A stretch of DNA of 64,000 nucleotides from Actinacidiphila sp. DG2A-62 (lineage in GTDB: Bacteria > Actinomycetota > Actinomycetes > Streptomycetales > Streptomycetaceae), in NCBI RefSeq assembly GCF_035825295.1, contig NZ_JAYMGI010000002.1, positions 2,396,001-2,460,000 of the forward strand, given 5' to 3'. Numbering within the stretch: position 1 is the stretch's first letter; each line of letters starts with the position of its first letter. The notes beneath the pieces are model-generated. The model was not told the origin of the DNA. It searched no databases and worked only from the letters and a program-made list of their open reading frames with translations. A program made the translations under genes and the position numbers. This document shows positions 1-8,931 of this stretch, one piece after another.

Positions 1-71
1 GCGGTCTTGTCGGGGAGTTCGGCCAGGAAGATCACGCCGAAGACGACGGCGACGACGGTGGGGCTGAGCAC
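1..71 (-). CDS. GDT1/TMEM165 (UPF0016) family transporter, N-terminus only
   Basis: Partial gene running off the left edge. From a GTG at 71 the minus strand reads VLSPTVVAVVFGVIFLAELP then DKT. A hydrophobic helix ending in a Glu-x-x-Asp-Lys-Thr motif is the first signature of the UPF0016/GDT1 family of Ca2+/Mn2+ transporters. A GAGGA stretch lies upstream as a possible ribosome site. Only 23 residues are visible, so the family call rests on the motif alone. Confidence 0.5.
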   Translation of the reverse strand, partial: MLSPTVVAVVFGVIFLAELPDKT

Positions 72-299
72 GGGACGGTTTCCTCATCGGTCGGGCCGCC
101 GGGCCGGGGAACCGTCGCTCCTCGCGAGTCGGGGGTCGCCTCGGCACGGCAGCGTGGAACGCTGCGGCCGAAGGTCTCGCTGGCGGGCGCCGCGCGGCGC
201 TCCCGCCCCCGGGCGCCGGCCCGGCACGCCCCGTGAGGGCGGCCCGGCAGTATGTCGACGGTCCGGCGAAGAGCTACTCCCCTTCTGCTGCCCGCCAGT

Positions 300-1028
300 C
301 TACGGGACGCCCTGACCAGCCCCGTCACCGGTCCCGTCCCCGGTCCCGGCCCCCGGCCCGCCGTCCGGCCCGTCCTCCGGCGCCCCGCCCGGCGCCCCGC
401 CCGGCGCCCCGCCCGGCGCCCCGCGGTAGCAGCGCAGGAGCGGCAGGAACAGCTCGTCGACGATCGAGGCGATGCGCTCGGGCGGCACCGGCTCGAGGTT
501 CATCAGCAGGTCGTGACGCACCAGGTCGTACGGCATGGCGAGCAGCGCGGCGGGGACCCGGTCGAGGTCGATCTCGCCGCGGTCGTGGGCGCGCTGGTAG
601 ACCGCCCGCGCCCGTACGAGCCGCCGTTCGCCCATGATGCGGTCGCGCACCTGGGCGGGGGTCATCCCGGCGTCGAGGTTGAGGCCGGACATGGCGGTGG
701 CCGCGACCACGACGAAGAAGGCGGCGCGTACCTCGCCCATGCCGGTCAGCACGGCGAGGAGGTCGCCGCGCAGCGTGCCGGTGTCGGGGATGTCGATCAG
801 GTGGCCGTTGCGGTAGTGCTCCAGCGCGGCCAGGACCAGCTCGTTCTTGTTGGCCCAGCGGCGGTAGAGCACGGCGATGCCGGTGCCGGCCCGGGCGGCG
901 ACGGACTCCATGGTGAGCTTCGCGAAACCGGTCTCGACCAGTTCCTCCCACGCCGCCTCCAGCAGCGCGGCCTCCAGTGCGGGCCCGCGCCGGCGCCGCC
1001 GGGAGGCCGTGGCGTCAGGTGTGGTCAT
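300..1028 (-). CDS. TetR/AcrR family transcriptional regulator
   Basis: About 242 residues. The N-terminal HTH is clear (KLTMESVAARAGTGIAVLYR and the following WANK, about residues 32-60), followed by an all-helical ligand-binding domain. The C-terminus is a low-complexity Gly/Ala/Pro tail with tandem GAPG units, unlikely to be part of the fold. It is transcribed divergently from the MFS exporter at 1115, the usual layout for a repressor that controls the exporter and itself. The ATG at 1028 is preferred because upstream in-frame codons fall in the shared promoter region. The ligand is not predictable. Confidence 0.88.
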   Translation of the reverse strand: MTTPDATASRRRRRGPALEAALLEAAWEELVETGFAKLTMESVAARAGTGIAVLYRRWANKNELVLAALEHYRNGHLIDIPDTGTLRGDLLAVLTGMGEVRAAFFVVVAATAMSGLNLDAGMTPAQVRDRIMGERRLVRARAVYQRAHDRGEIDLDRVPAALLAMPYDLVRHDLLMNLEPVPPERIASIVDELFLPLLRCYRGAPGGAPGGAPGGAPEDGPDGGPGAGTGDGTGDGAGQGVP

Positions 1029-1081
1029 CACCCCAGCATAAGGAAGGTTTGCATTCCTCAACGGCACGCCGTACGTTCATT

Positions 1082-1097
1082 AGAGATGGATGTCTCT
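1082..1097. promoter_or_regulatory. Inverted repeat in the TetR/MFS divergent promoter
   Basis: AGAGATGGATGTCTCT has AGAGA/TCTCT arms (1082-1086 and 1093-1097) around a 6-bp centre. It lies 18 bp before the exporter start and between the divergent genes, where a TetR operator is expected. The GTCTCT half recurs in the operators near 8830 and 8895. Confidence 0.45.
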
Positions 1098-1114
1098 CTT
1101 ACAAGGGTGGAACG

Positions 1115-2575
1115 ATGACCGGGACAGGGACGCGGACCACCGGGGCGAAGCTGCCGTCCGAGGTGCGGAACGCGCTGACGGCGCTGGTCGTCGGCGGAAT
1201 CGCGGCGATTCTCGACTCGACGATGGTGACGCTGGCGATCCACACGCTGACGGGGGAGCTGCACTCGTCCACCGACACCATCCAGTGGGTCACCACCGGC
1301 TTCCTGCTGGCGATGGCCGTCGCCATCCCCGTCACCGGGTGGGCCGAGCGGCGCTGGGGCGGCAAGCGGGTCTGGACGGCCGCGCTGGTGCTGTTCGTGC
1401 TGTCCTCGGTGCTGTGCGCGGCGGCCTGGGACGACACCAGCCTGATCGCGTTCCGGGCGGTGCAGGGCTTCGGCGCCGGGCTGATCTTCCCGCTGATGCA
1501 GACGCTCGCGGTGCGGGCCTCGGGCGGGCAGGTCAGCAGCCGGCTGATGGCGGCCGTCACCGTGCCGATCGCGCTCGGCCCGATCCTCGGCCCGGTGCTG
1601 GGCGGGCTCATCCTGAACTGGCTGAGCTGGCGCTGGCTGTTCCTCATCAACGTGCCCGTGGTCGCCGCCGGACTGCTGCTGGCCCGCCGGTACCTGCCGG
1701 ACGACCGCCCCGACCCCTCGGCCGCCCGCCCCCGCCTGGACTGGGCCGGCCTGTCGCTGCTCGCGCCGGCGCTGGCCGGCCTGCTGCTCGGCCTGTCGCA
1801 GCTGTCGCAGGAGGGCGGGATCGGCCACGCCGGCGTGCTGGTCCCACTGGCGGCAGGGATCGTGCTGCTGGCCGCGTTCCTCCTGCGGGCGTCGCGGCCC
1901 GGCGGGCGCGAGCCGGTCGTCGACGTCCGCCTGCTGCGCCTGCGGTCGCTCGCCGGCGCCTCGACGGTCCTGTTCACCGCCGGCGCGGCGATGTACGCCG
2001 GCATGTTCCTGCTGCCGCTGTACTACCAGCAGTTGCGCGGCGACAGCGTGCTGGACGCGGGACTGCTGCTCATCCCGCAGGGGGTCGGCGCGCTCGCCTC
2101 GCGGTTCGCGATCGGCGCCCTGGTCGACCGGGTCGGGGCGCGGGTCGCGACGATCGTCGGGTTCCTGCTCGCCGCCGTCGCGACCGTCCCCTTCGCGCTC
2201 GCCGGCCCGCACACCGGCCTGTGGTGGCTCAGCGCCGTGCTGCTGGTCCGGGGCCTGGGGATCGGCGCGGTGCTGATCCCGCCGATGTCCGTGGCCTACC
2301 GGGACGTACGGCCGGCCGGCATCCCGCACGCCACCATGAACACCCGCATCGCCCAGCAGGTCGGGGCCTCCTTCGGCACCGCGGTCGTGGCCGTCGTCCT
2401 GCAGTCGCTGCTCGGCCACGGCACGACCGGCGCCTTCCAGGGCGCGTTCTGGTGGGCGATCGGCATCACCGTCGCCGCGGTCGTCCCCGCGGCGGCCCTC
2501 CCGGCGGGCCGGCCGGCGGCCACGTCCGCGGACGAGCCGGCCGGCAGTCCGGCGGCCGAGCCGGCGGGCCGCTGA
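1115..2575 (+). CDS. MFS multidrug exporter, DHA2 (14-helix) type
   Basis: 486 residues with about 14 predicted membrane helices. The DHA2 drug:H+ antiporter family signature motif C is visible (GPILGPVLGG, about residue 150) followed by WRWLFLINVPV. Start is the ATG at 1115, preceded by an AAGGGTGG ribosome site. An in-frame upstream extension is possible but would run through the promoter. The C-terminal 25 residues are Ala/Pro/Gly-rich and cytoplasmic. Paired with the divergent TetR at 300-1028. Substrate unknown. Confidence 0.9.
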   Translation: MTGTGTRTTGAKLPSEVRNALTALVVGGIAAILDSTMVTLAIHTLTGELHSSTDTIQWVTTGFLLAMAVAIPVTGWAERRWGGKRVWTAALVLFVLSSVLCAAAWDDTSLIAFRAVQGFGAGLIFPLMQTLAVRASGGQVSSRLMAAVTVPIALGPILGPVLGGLILNWLSWRWLFLINVPVVAAGLLLARRYLPDDRPDPSAARPRLDWAGLSLLAPALAGLLLGLSQLSQEGGIGHAGVLVPLAAGIVLLAAFLLRASRPGGREPVVDVRLLRLRSLAGASTVLFTAGAAMYAGMFLLPLYYQQLRGDSVLDAGLLLIPQGVGALASRFAIGALVDRVGARVATIVGFLLAAVATVPFALAGPHTGLWWLSAVLLVRGLGIGAVLIPPMSVAYRDVRPAGIPHATMNTRIAQQVGASFGTAVVAVVLQSLLGHGTTGAFQGAFWWAIGITVAAVVPAAALPAGRPAATSADEPAGSPAAEPAGR

Positions 2576-2704
2576 CCCGGCGGCCGGGGGGGCGACGTCC
2601 GCGCGGCCGCACCCGCGCCGCGACGCCCGCGCGGCTGTACCCGTGCCGCTACGTCCGCGCGACGATGCCCGCGCCGCGACGCCCCCGCGACTTCACCCGC
2701 GCCG
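2576..2704. repeat. GC-rich degenerate repeats between convergent genes
   Basis: The 129 bp between the MFS stop and the FetB-like stop holds imperfect repeats around CGCCGCTACGTCCGCG (two clear copies near 2645 and 2702, plus diverged ones with CGACGCCCGCG). It lies between convergent genes. No clean terminator hairpin or reading frame is evident. Confidence 0.4.
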
Positions 2705-3553
2705 CTACGTCCGCGCCGCCCCGCCCGCGGGCCGGGTGATCCGCCCGCGGGCGACCAGCTCCAGCACCACGGACACCGACACCGCCTGCACGGCCATCAG
2801 CGCGATCAGCACGAACAGCTGCACCGCGCCCGCCTGCACCACGCCCGCGCCGCCCAGCAGCATGCCGACGAACGCGCCGGGCAGCGTCACCAGCCCGACC
2901 GTACGGGTCTGGTCCAGGCCCGGGACCAGCGCGCCCGAGGCGGCCGGACGGGCGATCTCCATGCGCGCGTCCCGGTCGGTGAAGCCCAGCGCCATCGCCG
3001 CCTCGACCTCGCCGGCCCGCCCGGTCAGCTCCTCCAGCGCGCGTCGCCCGCCGAGCACGGTCGCGGTCAGCCCGCCGCCGATCAGGATGCCGGAGACCGG
3101 GATCAGCGCCAGCCCGTCGATCGGCAGCAACCCGGTCAGCACCAGCAGCGCGACCACCGGCAGCGCGCCCGCCCCGACCGGCAGCGCCGCCCACACCCAG
3201 CTGGCGTCCTTGGTGATCCGCCGCCCCGCCGTGCGCGACGCGACCGCGTACATCAGCGCCACGAACCCCAGCAGCGCGGCCTGGTGGTGCACCACCCAGC
3301 CGATCAGCGCGGAGACCGCGGCGAGCTGCACGGCGGCCCTGACCCCGGCCAGCGCGATGCCGCGCGCGTAGCGCTCGCCCGGATCGGCGAGCCGCGCGTA
3401 CGCCGCGACCGCCACCGCCGCGACCAGCAGCACCGCGAGCACCACGCCCAGGGTGCGGTCCACCGGCAGCAGCGAGGAACCGGAACCGGCCGCGAGCGCG
3501 CCCCGCCCCGCGGCCGTCCCCGGCACGGCGGTCAGCGCTGGCACGGCGGTCAC
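2705..3553 (-). CDS. FetB/UPF0014 family ABC transporter permease
   Basis: 282 residues with about seven membrane helices. The order of conserved stretches matches the UPF0014/FetB family, implicated in iron export in E. coli: RAAVQLAAVSALIG, MYAVASRTAGRRI, IPVSGILIGG, a cytoplasmic ALGFTDRDARMEIARPAAS coupling segment, and TVGLVTLPGAFVGMLLGG. The partner FetA-type ATPase is not adjacent, so it must be encoded elsewhere. The first 30 residues are Ala/Gly-rich and the true start may be further in. Confidence 0.85.
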   Translation of the reverse strand: MTAVPALTAVPGTAAGRGALAAGSGSSLLPVDRTLGVVLAVLLVAAVAVAAYARLADPGERYARGIALAGVRAAVQLAAVSALIGWVVHHQAALLGFVALMYAVASRTAGRRITKDASWVWAALPVGAGALPVVALLVLTGLLPIDGLALIPVSGILIGGGLTATVLGGRRALEELTGRAGEVEAAMALGFTDRDARMEIARPAASGALVPGLDQTRTVGLVTLPGAFVGMLLGGAGVVQAGAVQLFVLIALMAVQAVSVSVVLELVARGRITRPAGGAART

Positions 3554-3894
3554 GCCGTCACTCTAGGCGCGCCGCCGCCCCCGCAGCGGTCCCCCGGCGG
3601 TCCGGCGGTGTACGGCCCGCGCGGATCCTGTGACCCGTCTGTGCCGACAGCTGTGGATACGGTCCCAGGTCGGCCACGATCCGGTCCGCGGGCGTCCGCT
3701 CCCCCGCCCGCGCCCGTACGCTGGCGTGCGGGGACTTCCCTACAACGGCGTCACTCGAAGTATGCCGGTCGTGATCGGGCTGTAACTGTCTCCTACGTCA
3801 CGCGTCCGGGACGGAACCGGAAGCCGCTGGTGGCGTACGCTGTACGGCTGACAGGGATGAAGATCAGCAACCCGGCGGAGAGCGAGGAGGAGAC
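3554..3894. other. Intergenic region with divergent promoters, no gene seen
   Basis: 341 bp between the divergent FetB-like and DedA-like genes. I see no convincing ORF. GAGGAGGAGAC just before 3895 is the DedA-gene ribosome site. GTGGCGTACGCTGTACGGCT near 3830 contains short GTAC inverted repeats that may be promoter or operator sequence. Confidence 0.4.
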
Positions 3895-4587
3895 GTGCCG
3901 CAAGGCTTCAGCTCCCTCTTCGACTGGCCCTGGATCTACGCGCTGGTCTCGCTCTCGGTCCTCCTCGACGTCTTCCTGCCGGTGCTGCCCAGCGGCGTGC
4001 TGGTGATCGGCGCGGCGACCGCCAACTCGGCCAGCGCCGGCGACGGCTTCGTGGACGTCCTGGCCCTGCTGGCCTGCGCGGCGACCGCGTCCTGCCTGGG
4101 CGACCTGATCGCGTACCGGCTGGCCTTCCGCGGCGGTGAATGGTTCCGCCGCAGGATGGCCTCCTCGCAGCGGCTGTCCACCGCGCACGAGCGGCTCGGC
4201 CAGGTGCTGACCGGCGGCGGCGGCGCGCTGGTGGTGCTGGCCCGGTTCGCGCCCGCGGGCCGCAGCGTGGTGAGCCTGGGCGCGGGCGCGGCCCGGCGGC
4301 GCCCCAAGGAGTTCCTGCCGTGGTCGGCGCTGGCCGGCCTGTGCTGGGCGACGTACAGCGTCGGCCTGGGCTGGATCGGCGGCAAGTGGCTGGGCGCGAG
4401 CTGGTTCGGGACCGCGATGTCCTTCGGCGCGCTGGTCGGCGCCGGCGCGTTCGCGGCGTACGTCTTCCGGCGCGAGCGCCGGCTGGCGATGGCGGCGGCG
4501 AAGTACGCGGCCGCCGCGGCGGTGGAGCTGGCCATCCCGGGCCCGTCCGCCCCGCAGGACCGCGCCGCGGTCGCCGAGGCGCTCTGA
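3895..4587 (+). CDS. DedA-like (SNARE-associated/VTT domain) membrane protein
   Basis: 230 residues. A hydrophobic re-entrant/TM region (about 10-50) is followed by a glycine-rich stretch and the VLARFAPAGRSVVSLGAGAA segment, which matches the DedA-family F-x-R-[FY]-x-P-x-x-R motif. Two further helices include the WATYSVGLGWIGGKWLG region. DedA proteins are proposed lipid scramblases or transporters in the cytoplasmic membrane. The GTG start has a strong GAGGAGGA ribosome site. The next gene begins 154 bp away and need not be co-transcribed. Confidence 0.8.
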   Translation: MPQGFSSLFDWPWIYALVSLSVLLDVFLPVLPSGVLVIGAATANSASAGDGFVDVLALLACAATASCLGDLIAYRLAFRGGEWFRRRMASSQRLSTAHERLGQVLTGGGGALVVLARFAPAGRSVVSLGAGAARRRPKEFLPWSALAGLCWATYSVGLGWIGGKWLGASWFGTAMSFGALVGAGAFAAYVFRRERRLAMAAAKYAAAAAVELAIPGPSAPQDRAAVAEAL

Positions 4588-4741
4588 CTCCCGGCCCGGC
4601 TCCCGGTCCGGACGTCGCGCTGCTCTTTCGGCGCAGTAACCCGGATTTCGGAAAGTATTCTCACTCGTTCCGGCAATAGCCAGCACTCTGGGTAACCAGC
4701 AGAATCCTTCCCGTATCACCTCCAGACGGGAAGGACAGCCC

Positions 4742-6163
4742 ATGTCGGTTGACGCGGGTCAGGACTCCGCACAGAGCGAGCCGCAGCACGCCGGACCGCG
4801 TACCAGTCTCGACACGGCCGCCGCGCGGAATCTGGCGACCACCACCAAGTCCGCCCCGCAGATGCAGGGCATCTCGTCCAGGTGGCTGCTGAAGGTGCTG
4901 CCCTGGGTGCAGGTCAACGCCGGCACCTACCGGGTCAACCGCCGGTTGAGCTACGCGGTGGGGGACGGACGGGTGACCTTCGTGAAGACGGGGTCGGAGG
5001 TCCGCGTCATCCCGCAGGAGCTGGGCGAGATCGCGGCGCTGCGCTCGTTCGACGACGAGAGCGCGCTGACCGCACTGGCCGACCGCTTCGTGCAGCGCGA
5101 GTACGAGGTCGGCCAGGTCATCGCCCGGGCCGGCGACAGCGCCGACACCGTCTACCTGGTGGCGCACGGCAAGATCGAGAAGCTCGGCGAGGGGCTGTAC
5201 GGCGAGCCGACCCGGCTCGGCGTGCTGGCCGACGGCGACCACTTCGGCGAGCAGGCGCTGCTGACCGACGACGACACCTGGCAGTACACCGCGAAGGCCG
5301 TCACCGCCACCACCGTGCTGGCCCTGCCGCGCTCGGCGCTGACCTCGCTGCTCGGCGTCTCCGACGGGCTGCGCGAGCATCTGGAGGCGGTGCGCTCGCT
5401 GCCCCGCCAGCGCGCCAACAAGCGCGGCGAGGCGGACATCGAACTGGCCTCGGGCCACAAGGGCGAGCCGTCGCTGCCGGCCACCTACGCCGACTACGAG
5501 GCCAAGCCGCGCGAGTACGAACTGAGCGTCGCGCAGACCGTGCTGCGGGTGCACAGCCGGGTCGCCGACCTCTACAACGAGCCGATGAACCAGACCGAGG
5601 AGCAGCTCAAGCTCACCGTCGAGGCGCTGCGCGAGCGCCAGGAGCACGAGCTGATCAACAACCCCGAGTTCGGCCTGCTGAACAACGCGGAGTACGAACA
5701 GCGCATCCAGCCGCACGCCGGCCCGCCGCTGCCGGACGACCTGGACGAGCTGATCAGCCGCCGCCGCGGCACCCGCTACCTGCTGGCGCACCCCAAGACG
5801 ATCGCGGCGATCGGCCGCGAGTGGACCCGGGCCGGCATCTACCCGGACTCGGTGGAGGTGCTCGGCGCGAACGTCCCGGCCTGGCGCGGCGTGCCCATCC
5901 TGAGCTGCAACAAGATCCCGATCTCGGCCGAGCGCACGAGTTCGGTCATCGCCATCCGTACCGGCGAGGACAACCAGGGCGTCATCGGCCTCAACCAGAC
6001 CGGTCTGCCCGACGAGTACGAGCCGGGGCTGAACGTCCGCTTCATGGGGATCGACGACAAGGCGGTCATCAGCTACCTGGTCAGCACCTACTTCTCGGCG
6101 GCGGTGCTGGTGCCGGACGCGCTGGGCGTGCTGGAGAACGTCCACGTGTCGAACTGGCGCTGA
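4742..6163 (+). CDS. Family 2B encapsulin nanocompartment shell protein with cNMP-binding-like domain
   Basis: 473 residues. The HK97-fold shell protein is interrupted at about residues 109-204 by a CRP-type cyclic-nucleotide-binding domain ([20 protein letters not shown], then [16 protein letters not shown]). The C-terminal shell part includes [33 protein letters not shown] and [20 protein letters not shown], typical of family 2 encapsulins. In the phosphate-binding cassette the Gly-Glu is kept, but the Arg that contacts phosphate in CRP appears replaced (TWQYTAK), so canonical cAMP binding is doubtful. AAGGACAGCCC precedes the ATG. Published family 2B shells usually sit beside terpene cyclase, polyprenyl transferase or sugar kinase cargo genes; none is within reach here. 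A strong terminator follows. Confidence 0.92.
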   Translation: MSVDAGQDSAQSEPQHAGPRTSLDTAAARNLATTTKSAPQMQGISSRWLLKVLPWVQVNAGTYRVNRRLSYAVGDGRVTFVKTGSEVRVIPQELGEIAALRSFDDESALTALADRFVQREYEVGQVIARAGDSADTVYLVAHGKIEKLGEGLYGEPTRLGVLADGDHFGEQALLTDDDTWQYTAKAVTATTVLALPRSALTSLLGVSDGLREHLEAVRSLPRQRANKRGEADIELASGHKGEPSLPATYADYEAKPREYELSVAQTVLRVHSRVADLYNEPMNQTEEQLKLTVEALRERQEHELINNPEFGLLNNAEYEQRIQPHAGPPLPDDLDELISRRRGTRYLLAHPKTIAAIGREWTRAGIYPDSVEVLGANVPAWRGVPILSCNKIPISAERTSSVIAIRTGEDNQGVIGLNQTGLPDEYEPGLNVRFMGIDDKAVISYLVSTYFSAAVLVPDALGVLENVHVSNWR

Positions 6164-6191
6164 GCGCGCGGTGACGTTTTTGGCCTAGTGA

Positions 6192-6227
6192 AGCGGTCCC
6201 CCTGCCGTGCCGGGCAGGGGGACCGCT
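6192..6227. terminator. Strong hairpin terminator between convergent genes
   Basis: A perfect 15-bp stem (AGCGGTCCCCCTGCC / GGCAGGGGGACCGCT) with a 6-nt loop, followed by CTTTCG. It lies 29 bp after the encapsulin stop and before the stop of the convergent DUF4239 gene, so it can serve both. Confidence 0.85.
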
Positions 6228-6291
6228 CTTTCGTCGTGCCCGGGTCTCTTCGTCGTGCCCGGGCGTCGTGCTGGGGCGTCGCGCGCGGGCC

Positions 6292-7047
6292 TCAGCGCCG
6301 CAGCATGTCCCGGAAGACGTCCGGGGAGACGGCCAGGCCGCCGCCGAAGGGGGCGTCCAAGTCCCAGATCAGGAACAGCAGGAACGCGATCAGCGCGCTG
6401 AACAACCCGGCCAGCAGCAGTTCCTTCGGCGAGCGCCTGATCTGCAGGGTGAAGATCAGCCCGACCGTCACCAGCGCGCCGCTGATCAACCCGAACCACA
6501 CCACGCCCGGCATCGTCGAGCCCGCGCTCTGGCCGCGCGAGGTGCGCGCCTGGTCGGCAGCGGCGACCTCGTCCACCACCGGCTGGTACGCCTGCGCGGC
6601 GAGGTCGGTCTTCGGCGCGAACTGCGTCACGTCGGTGCGCACCCGGTCCAGCAGCGCGTCCCCCTGCGGGGCGAGCGAGCCGTGGTGCTTCATGTACGGC
6701 CACTCGTGGTCCGCCACGAAGCGCGTGTACGCGTCGACGTCCGCGCGCACCTTGTCCCGTACCGGCTCCGGGTACACCTGCACGCGCGCCTTGATCTCGT
6801 GCAGCGCCTGGGCCTCGGCCTGCGCGTCGGACTGCGCCTGGCCGCTGGCCTCCCACACCCCGGCGATCGCCAGGCCCAGCACGATCGCGTAGACCACTCC
6901 GATCATCATGACCATGTACTCGATGACGTCCGGCGTCTGCGTCGGGTCGTCGTCCTCGGAGATGCGGCGCTGCCTGAGCACCACCACGGCGATCACCACG
7001 GCGCACACCGAGGCCATCGCGATCACCAGTGCCAGCCACTGTGACAT
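6292..7047 (-). CDS. DUF4239-family (bestrophin-like) membrane protein
   Basis: 251 residues. An N-terminal TM helix, a second TM pair (MVMMIGVVYAIVLGLAIAGV), a long helical extramembrane region (about 75-165), then two C-terminal TM helices (VVWFGLISGALVTVGLIF and LLLAGLFSALIAFLLFLIWD). This layout matches actinobacterial DUF4239 proteins, structurally related to bestrophin channels. Function is unproven. It is followed 21 bp downstream on the far side of 7047 by the Pro-rich membrane protein, so the two may be co-transcribed in the order 8007 to 6292. Confidence 0.75.
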   Translation of the reverse strand: MSQWLALVIAMASVCAVVIAVVVLRQRRISEDDDPTQTPDVIEYMVMMIGVVYAIVLGLAIAGVWEASGQAQSDAQAEAQALHEIKARVQVYPEPVRDKVRADVDAYTRFVADHEWPYMKHHGSLAPQGDALLDRVRTDVTQFAPKTDLAAQAYQPVVDEVAAADQARTSRGQSAGSTMPGVVWFGLISGALVTVGLIFTLQIRRSPKELLLAGLFSALIAFLLFLIWDLDAPFGGGLAVSPDVFRDMLRR

Positions 7048-7068
7048 GTCTGAAGTCCCCCTGCCCTG

Positions 7069-8007
7069 CTAGGTGTTCCGTCGATACGTGCCCGAGCCGG
7101 GCCGCAGCACCGCGACGGCGAGGAGGGCGGGCACGGTGGTCAGCAGCATCGTGACGGTCAGCGCGCGGTGGTGCGTCGCGGGCGGTGTCGCCGCTGCGGG
7201 TTTGCGCACCGGCCACCGCACGGCGGCGGGCGCGGTGGGTGGAGCCGGCGGCGAGGTCGTCACGCTGGGCGTGGGAGTCGGCGTCGGCGTGGGGCTCGGC
7301 CGCGGGTGCGCGGTCGGGGCCGGGCGCGGCGTCGGCGCGGGCGCGGGCGGCGCGGGCGCGGGCCGTGCGGTGTGTGTCGGGCGCGGTGTCGGACGCGCGC
7401 TCGGGCTGTGCGTCGGTGTCGGAGTCGGTGTTGGGGTCGGGGTACGGGTGGCGGTCGGGGTGGGCGTAGGTGTCGGTGTAGGCGTCGGTGTGGGGCACGG
7501 CCAGTGGTGGGGCCGGTGCCAGGGCCACCCGCCGTGGCACCAACGCCCGTGCCCCGGCGGCCATGTCGGCCACGCCGGCGGCCGATCCCGATGCCCGGGT
7601 CCATGCCCGGGTCCATGGTCGGGCGCGTGCCCGGGTGGGTGCCCGTGCCCGGGGCGGTGCCCCGGCGGAACCGGCTCGTGCCCGGAGGCCGGTACGGCGG
7701 TCGGCGACAGCGCCGGGGCCGGGGCCGGCGCGGCCGACACGACCGGCGCGGACGCGGCCGGCGCGGACGGCACGGTCGGCGCGGACGCGGCCGGGACGGA
7801 CGCGGCCGGGACGGACGCGGCGCTGTCGCCCGCCGTCTGCGGAGGGCCGGAAGGCCCGCAGCGGGCCCCCGGCGACGGATGACGCGGCGGACAGGGCGCC
7901 CGGCCGGCGGCCGAAGCCGCCGCGCCCAACCCCCATAAGCCCGCCGCGAGGACGATGACGATCAGCACGGCCCCCACGGGCCCGTGCCTCCCCCACGAAA
8001 TGCTCAC
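7069..8007 (-). CDS. Pro/Thr-rich membrane-anchored protein of unknown function
   Basis: About 312 residues from a GTG at 8007. An N-terminal hydrophobic segment ([20 protein letters not shown]) acts as signal or anchor. It is followed by Ala/Ser/Pro and Gly/His/Pro repeats, then PTPTPT runs of the kind found in cell-wall-spanning linkers, and a C-terminal helix ([20 protein letters not shown]) with a short basic tail. Both termini look membrane-embedded with an extracytoplasmic proline-rich linker. No catalytic domain is seen. The repetitive composition makes exact length and frame less certain than elsewhere; antisense frames are open for the same reason. Confidence 0.5.
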   Translation of the reverse strand: MSISWGRHGPVGAVLIVIVLAAGLWGLGAAASAAGRAPCPPRHPSPGARCGPSGPPQTAGDSAASVPAASVPAASAPTVPSAPAASAPVVSAAPAPAPALSPTAVPASGHEPVPPGHRPGHGHPPGHAPDHGPGHGPGHRDRPPAWPTWPPGHGRWCHGGWPWHRPHHWPCPTPTPTPTPTPTPTATRTPTPTPTPTPTHSPSARPTPRPTHTARPAPAPPAPAPTPRPAPTAHPRPSPTPTPTPTPSVTTSPPAPPTAPAAVRWPVRKPAAATPPATHHRALTVTMLLTTVPALLAVAVLRPGSGTYRRNT

Positions 8008-8257
8008 CCGATCATCGTCAGTACCCCGGAGCCCGCCGACCCGCCCCCGCCCCCTCATTCCCCCGAACGAGTGCCCCCGCCCCCAAACCCCCCGGGCTCG
8101 CATCCGCATCCCGCCGCCGCGGCGACAACTGACCGCGGCCCGAACCTCGGGGCCGTCTCCGGCCAGACCCATGTCGTGCCGCACGCCCCCACCTGCGGTC
8201 ATCCTGACCCGACGTACGATGTCTCGCAGTGCCATCAAGGTCGGGGCGGAGGATCAC

Positions 8258-8827
8258 GTGGCTCGATGGGAACCTGACGCACAGGCGCGCCTGCAGAACG
8301 CGGCGCTGGAACTGGTCGCCCGGCAGGGATTCGAGCGGACGACGGCAGCGGAGATCGCGGAGGCCGTCGGACTGAATCGCCGGACCTTCTTCCGGCACTT
8401 CCCCGACAAGAGAGATGTCTTCTTCGCCGGTCAGGACCGGATCGAGGCCGATCTGGTCGCCGGGGTGACCGAGGCGCCCCCCGGCGAGTCACCGATGGGG
8501 CTCGTCGGGCTGGCCCTCGCCCGCGCGGCCGACACCTTCGCGCGTCTGCCGAGAGAGCAGGTGCGGGCGCGCCAGGCGATCATCGACGCGGAGCCGGCGC
8601 TGCAGGAGCGGGAGCGCCAGAAGTTCGCCGCCCTCGCCCGCAGTGTCGGCGACGCGATGCGGGAGCGGGGCGTCGCCGCCCTCGCGGCCACCCTCGCGGC
8701 CGAGTCCGGCGTCCTGGTCTTCAGGACGGCGTTCACGCAGTGGCTGACCGACGGCGAGTCGCGGTCCCTGCCGCTGATCATCGCCGAGACGGCGGCCGCG
8801 CTACGCGCACTCAACGTCGCACCCTAA
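8258..8827 (+). CDS. TetR/AcrR family transcriptional regulator
   Basis: 189 residues. The HTH is ERTTAAEIAEAVGLNRRTFF followed by RHFPDKRDVF (about residues 27-56). The GTG at 8258 is chosen because GGCGGAGG lies 7-8 bp upstream. An in-frame ATG at 8219 would extend it but overlaps ATGTCTCGCAG, which resembles a half operator. Palindromes beginning 3 bp and 68 bp after the stop probably bind this protein and control the oxidoreductase at 8932. A TetR gene next to the redox enzyme it represses is a common arrangement. Confidence 0.88.
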   Translation: MARWEPDAQARLQNAALELVARQGFERTTAAEIAEAVGLNRRTFFRHFPDKRDVFFAGQDRIEADLVAGVTEAPPGESPMGLVGLALARAADTFARLPREQVRARQAIIDAEPALQERERQKFAALARSVGDAMRERGVAALAATLAAESGVLVFRTAFTQWLTDGESRSLPLIIAETAAALRALNVAP

Positions 8828-8829
8828 TG

Positions 8830-8846
8830 ATGTCTCTCAGAGACAT
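8830..8846. promoter_or_regulatory. Perfect palindromic operator upstream of the oxidoreductase
   Basis: ATGTCTCT-C-AGAGACAT: perfect 8-bp arms around one base. It sits directly after the TetR stop and 86 bp before the oxidoreductase start. A TetR-type dimer site is the natural reading. Confidence 0.65.
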
Positions 8847-8894
8847 TAATCACGCCGACAGTGATGTTCAGGGCGCCCTCCTGCCGCTATCTTC

Positions 8895-8911
8895 ATGTCA
8901 CCCAGAGACAT
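8895..8911. promoter_or_regulatory. Second, degenerate copy of the TetR operator
   Basis: ATGTCACCCAGAGACAT keeps the right half-site AGAGACAT and 14 of 17 positions of the palindrome at 8830. It ends 20 bp before the oxidoreductase ATG, overlapping where transcription should begin. The GGAGGA ribosome site at 8919 follows. Confidence 0.6.
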
Positions 8912-8931
8912 CAACAGTGGAGGACGGCGAC

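Noticed and set aside
4661..6145. Long open frame antisense to the encapsulin gene
   Set aside because: High-GC codon bias keeps the antisense frame open; the plus-strand protein has clear encapsulin motifs and a ribosome site, while the antisense product has no recognisable domain.
7073..7882. Gly/Val-rich plus-strand protein opposite the Pro-rich gene
   Set aside because: It is the antisense of the PTPT repeats; the minus strand has terminal TM helices and fits the operon direction of the DUF4239 gene.
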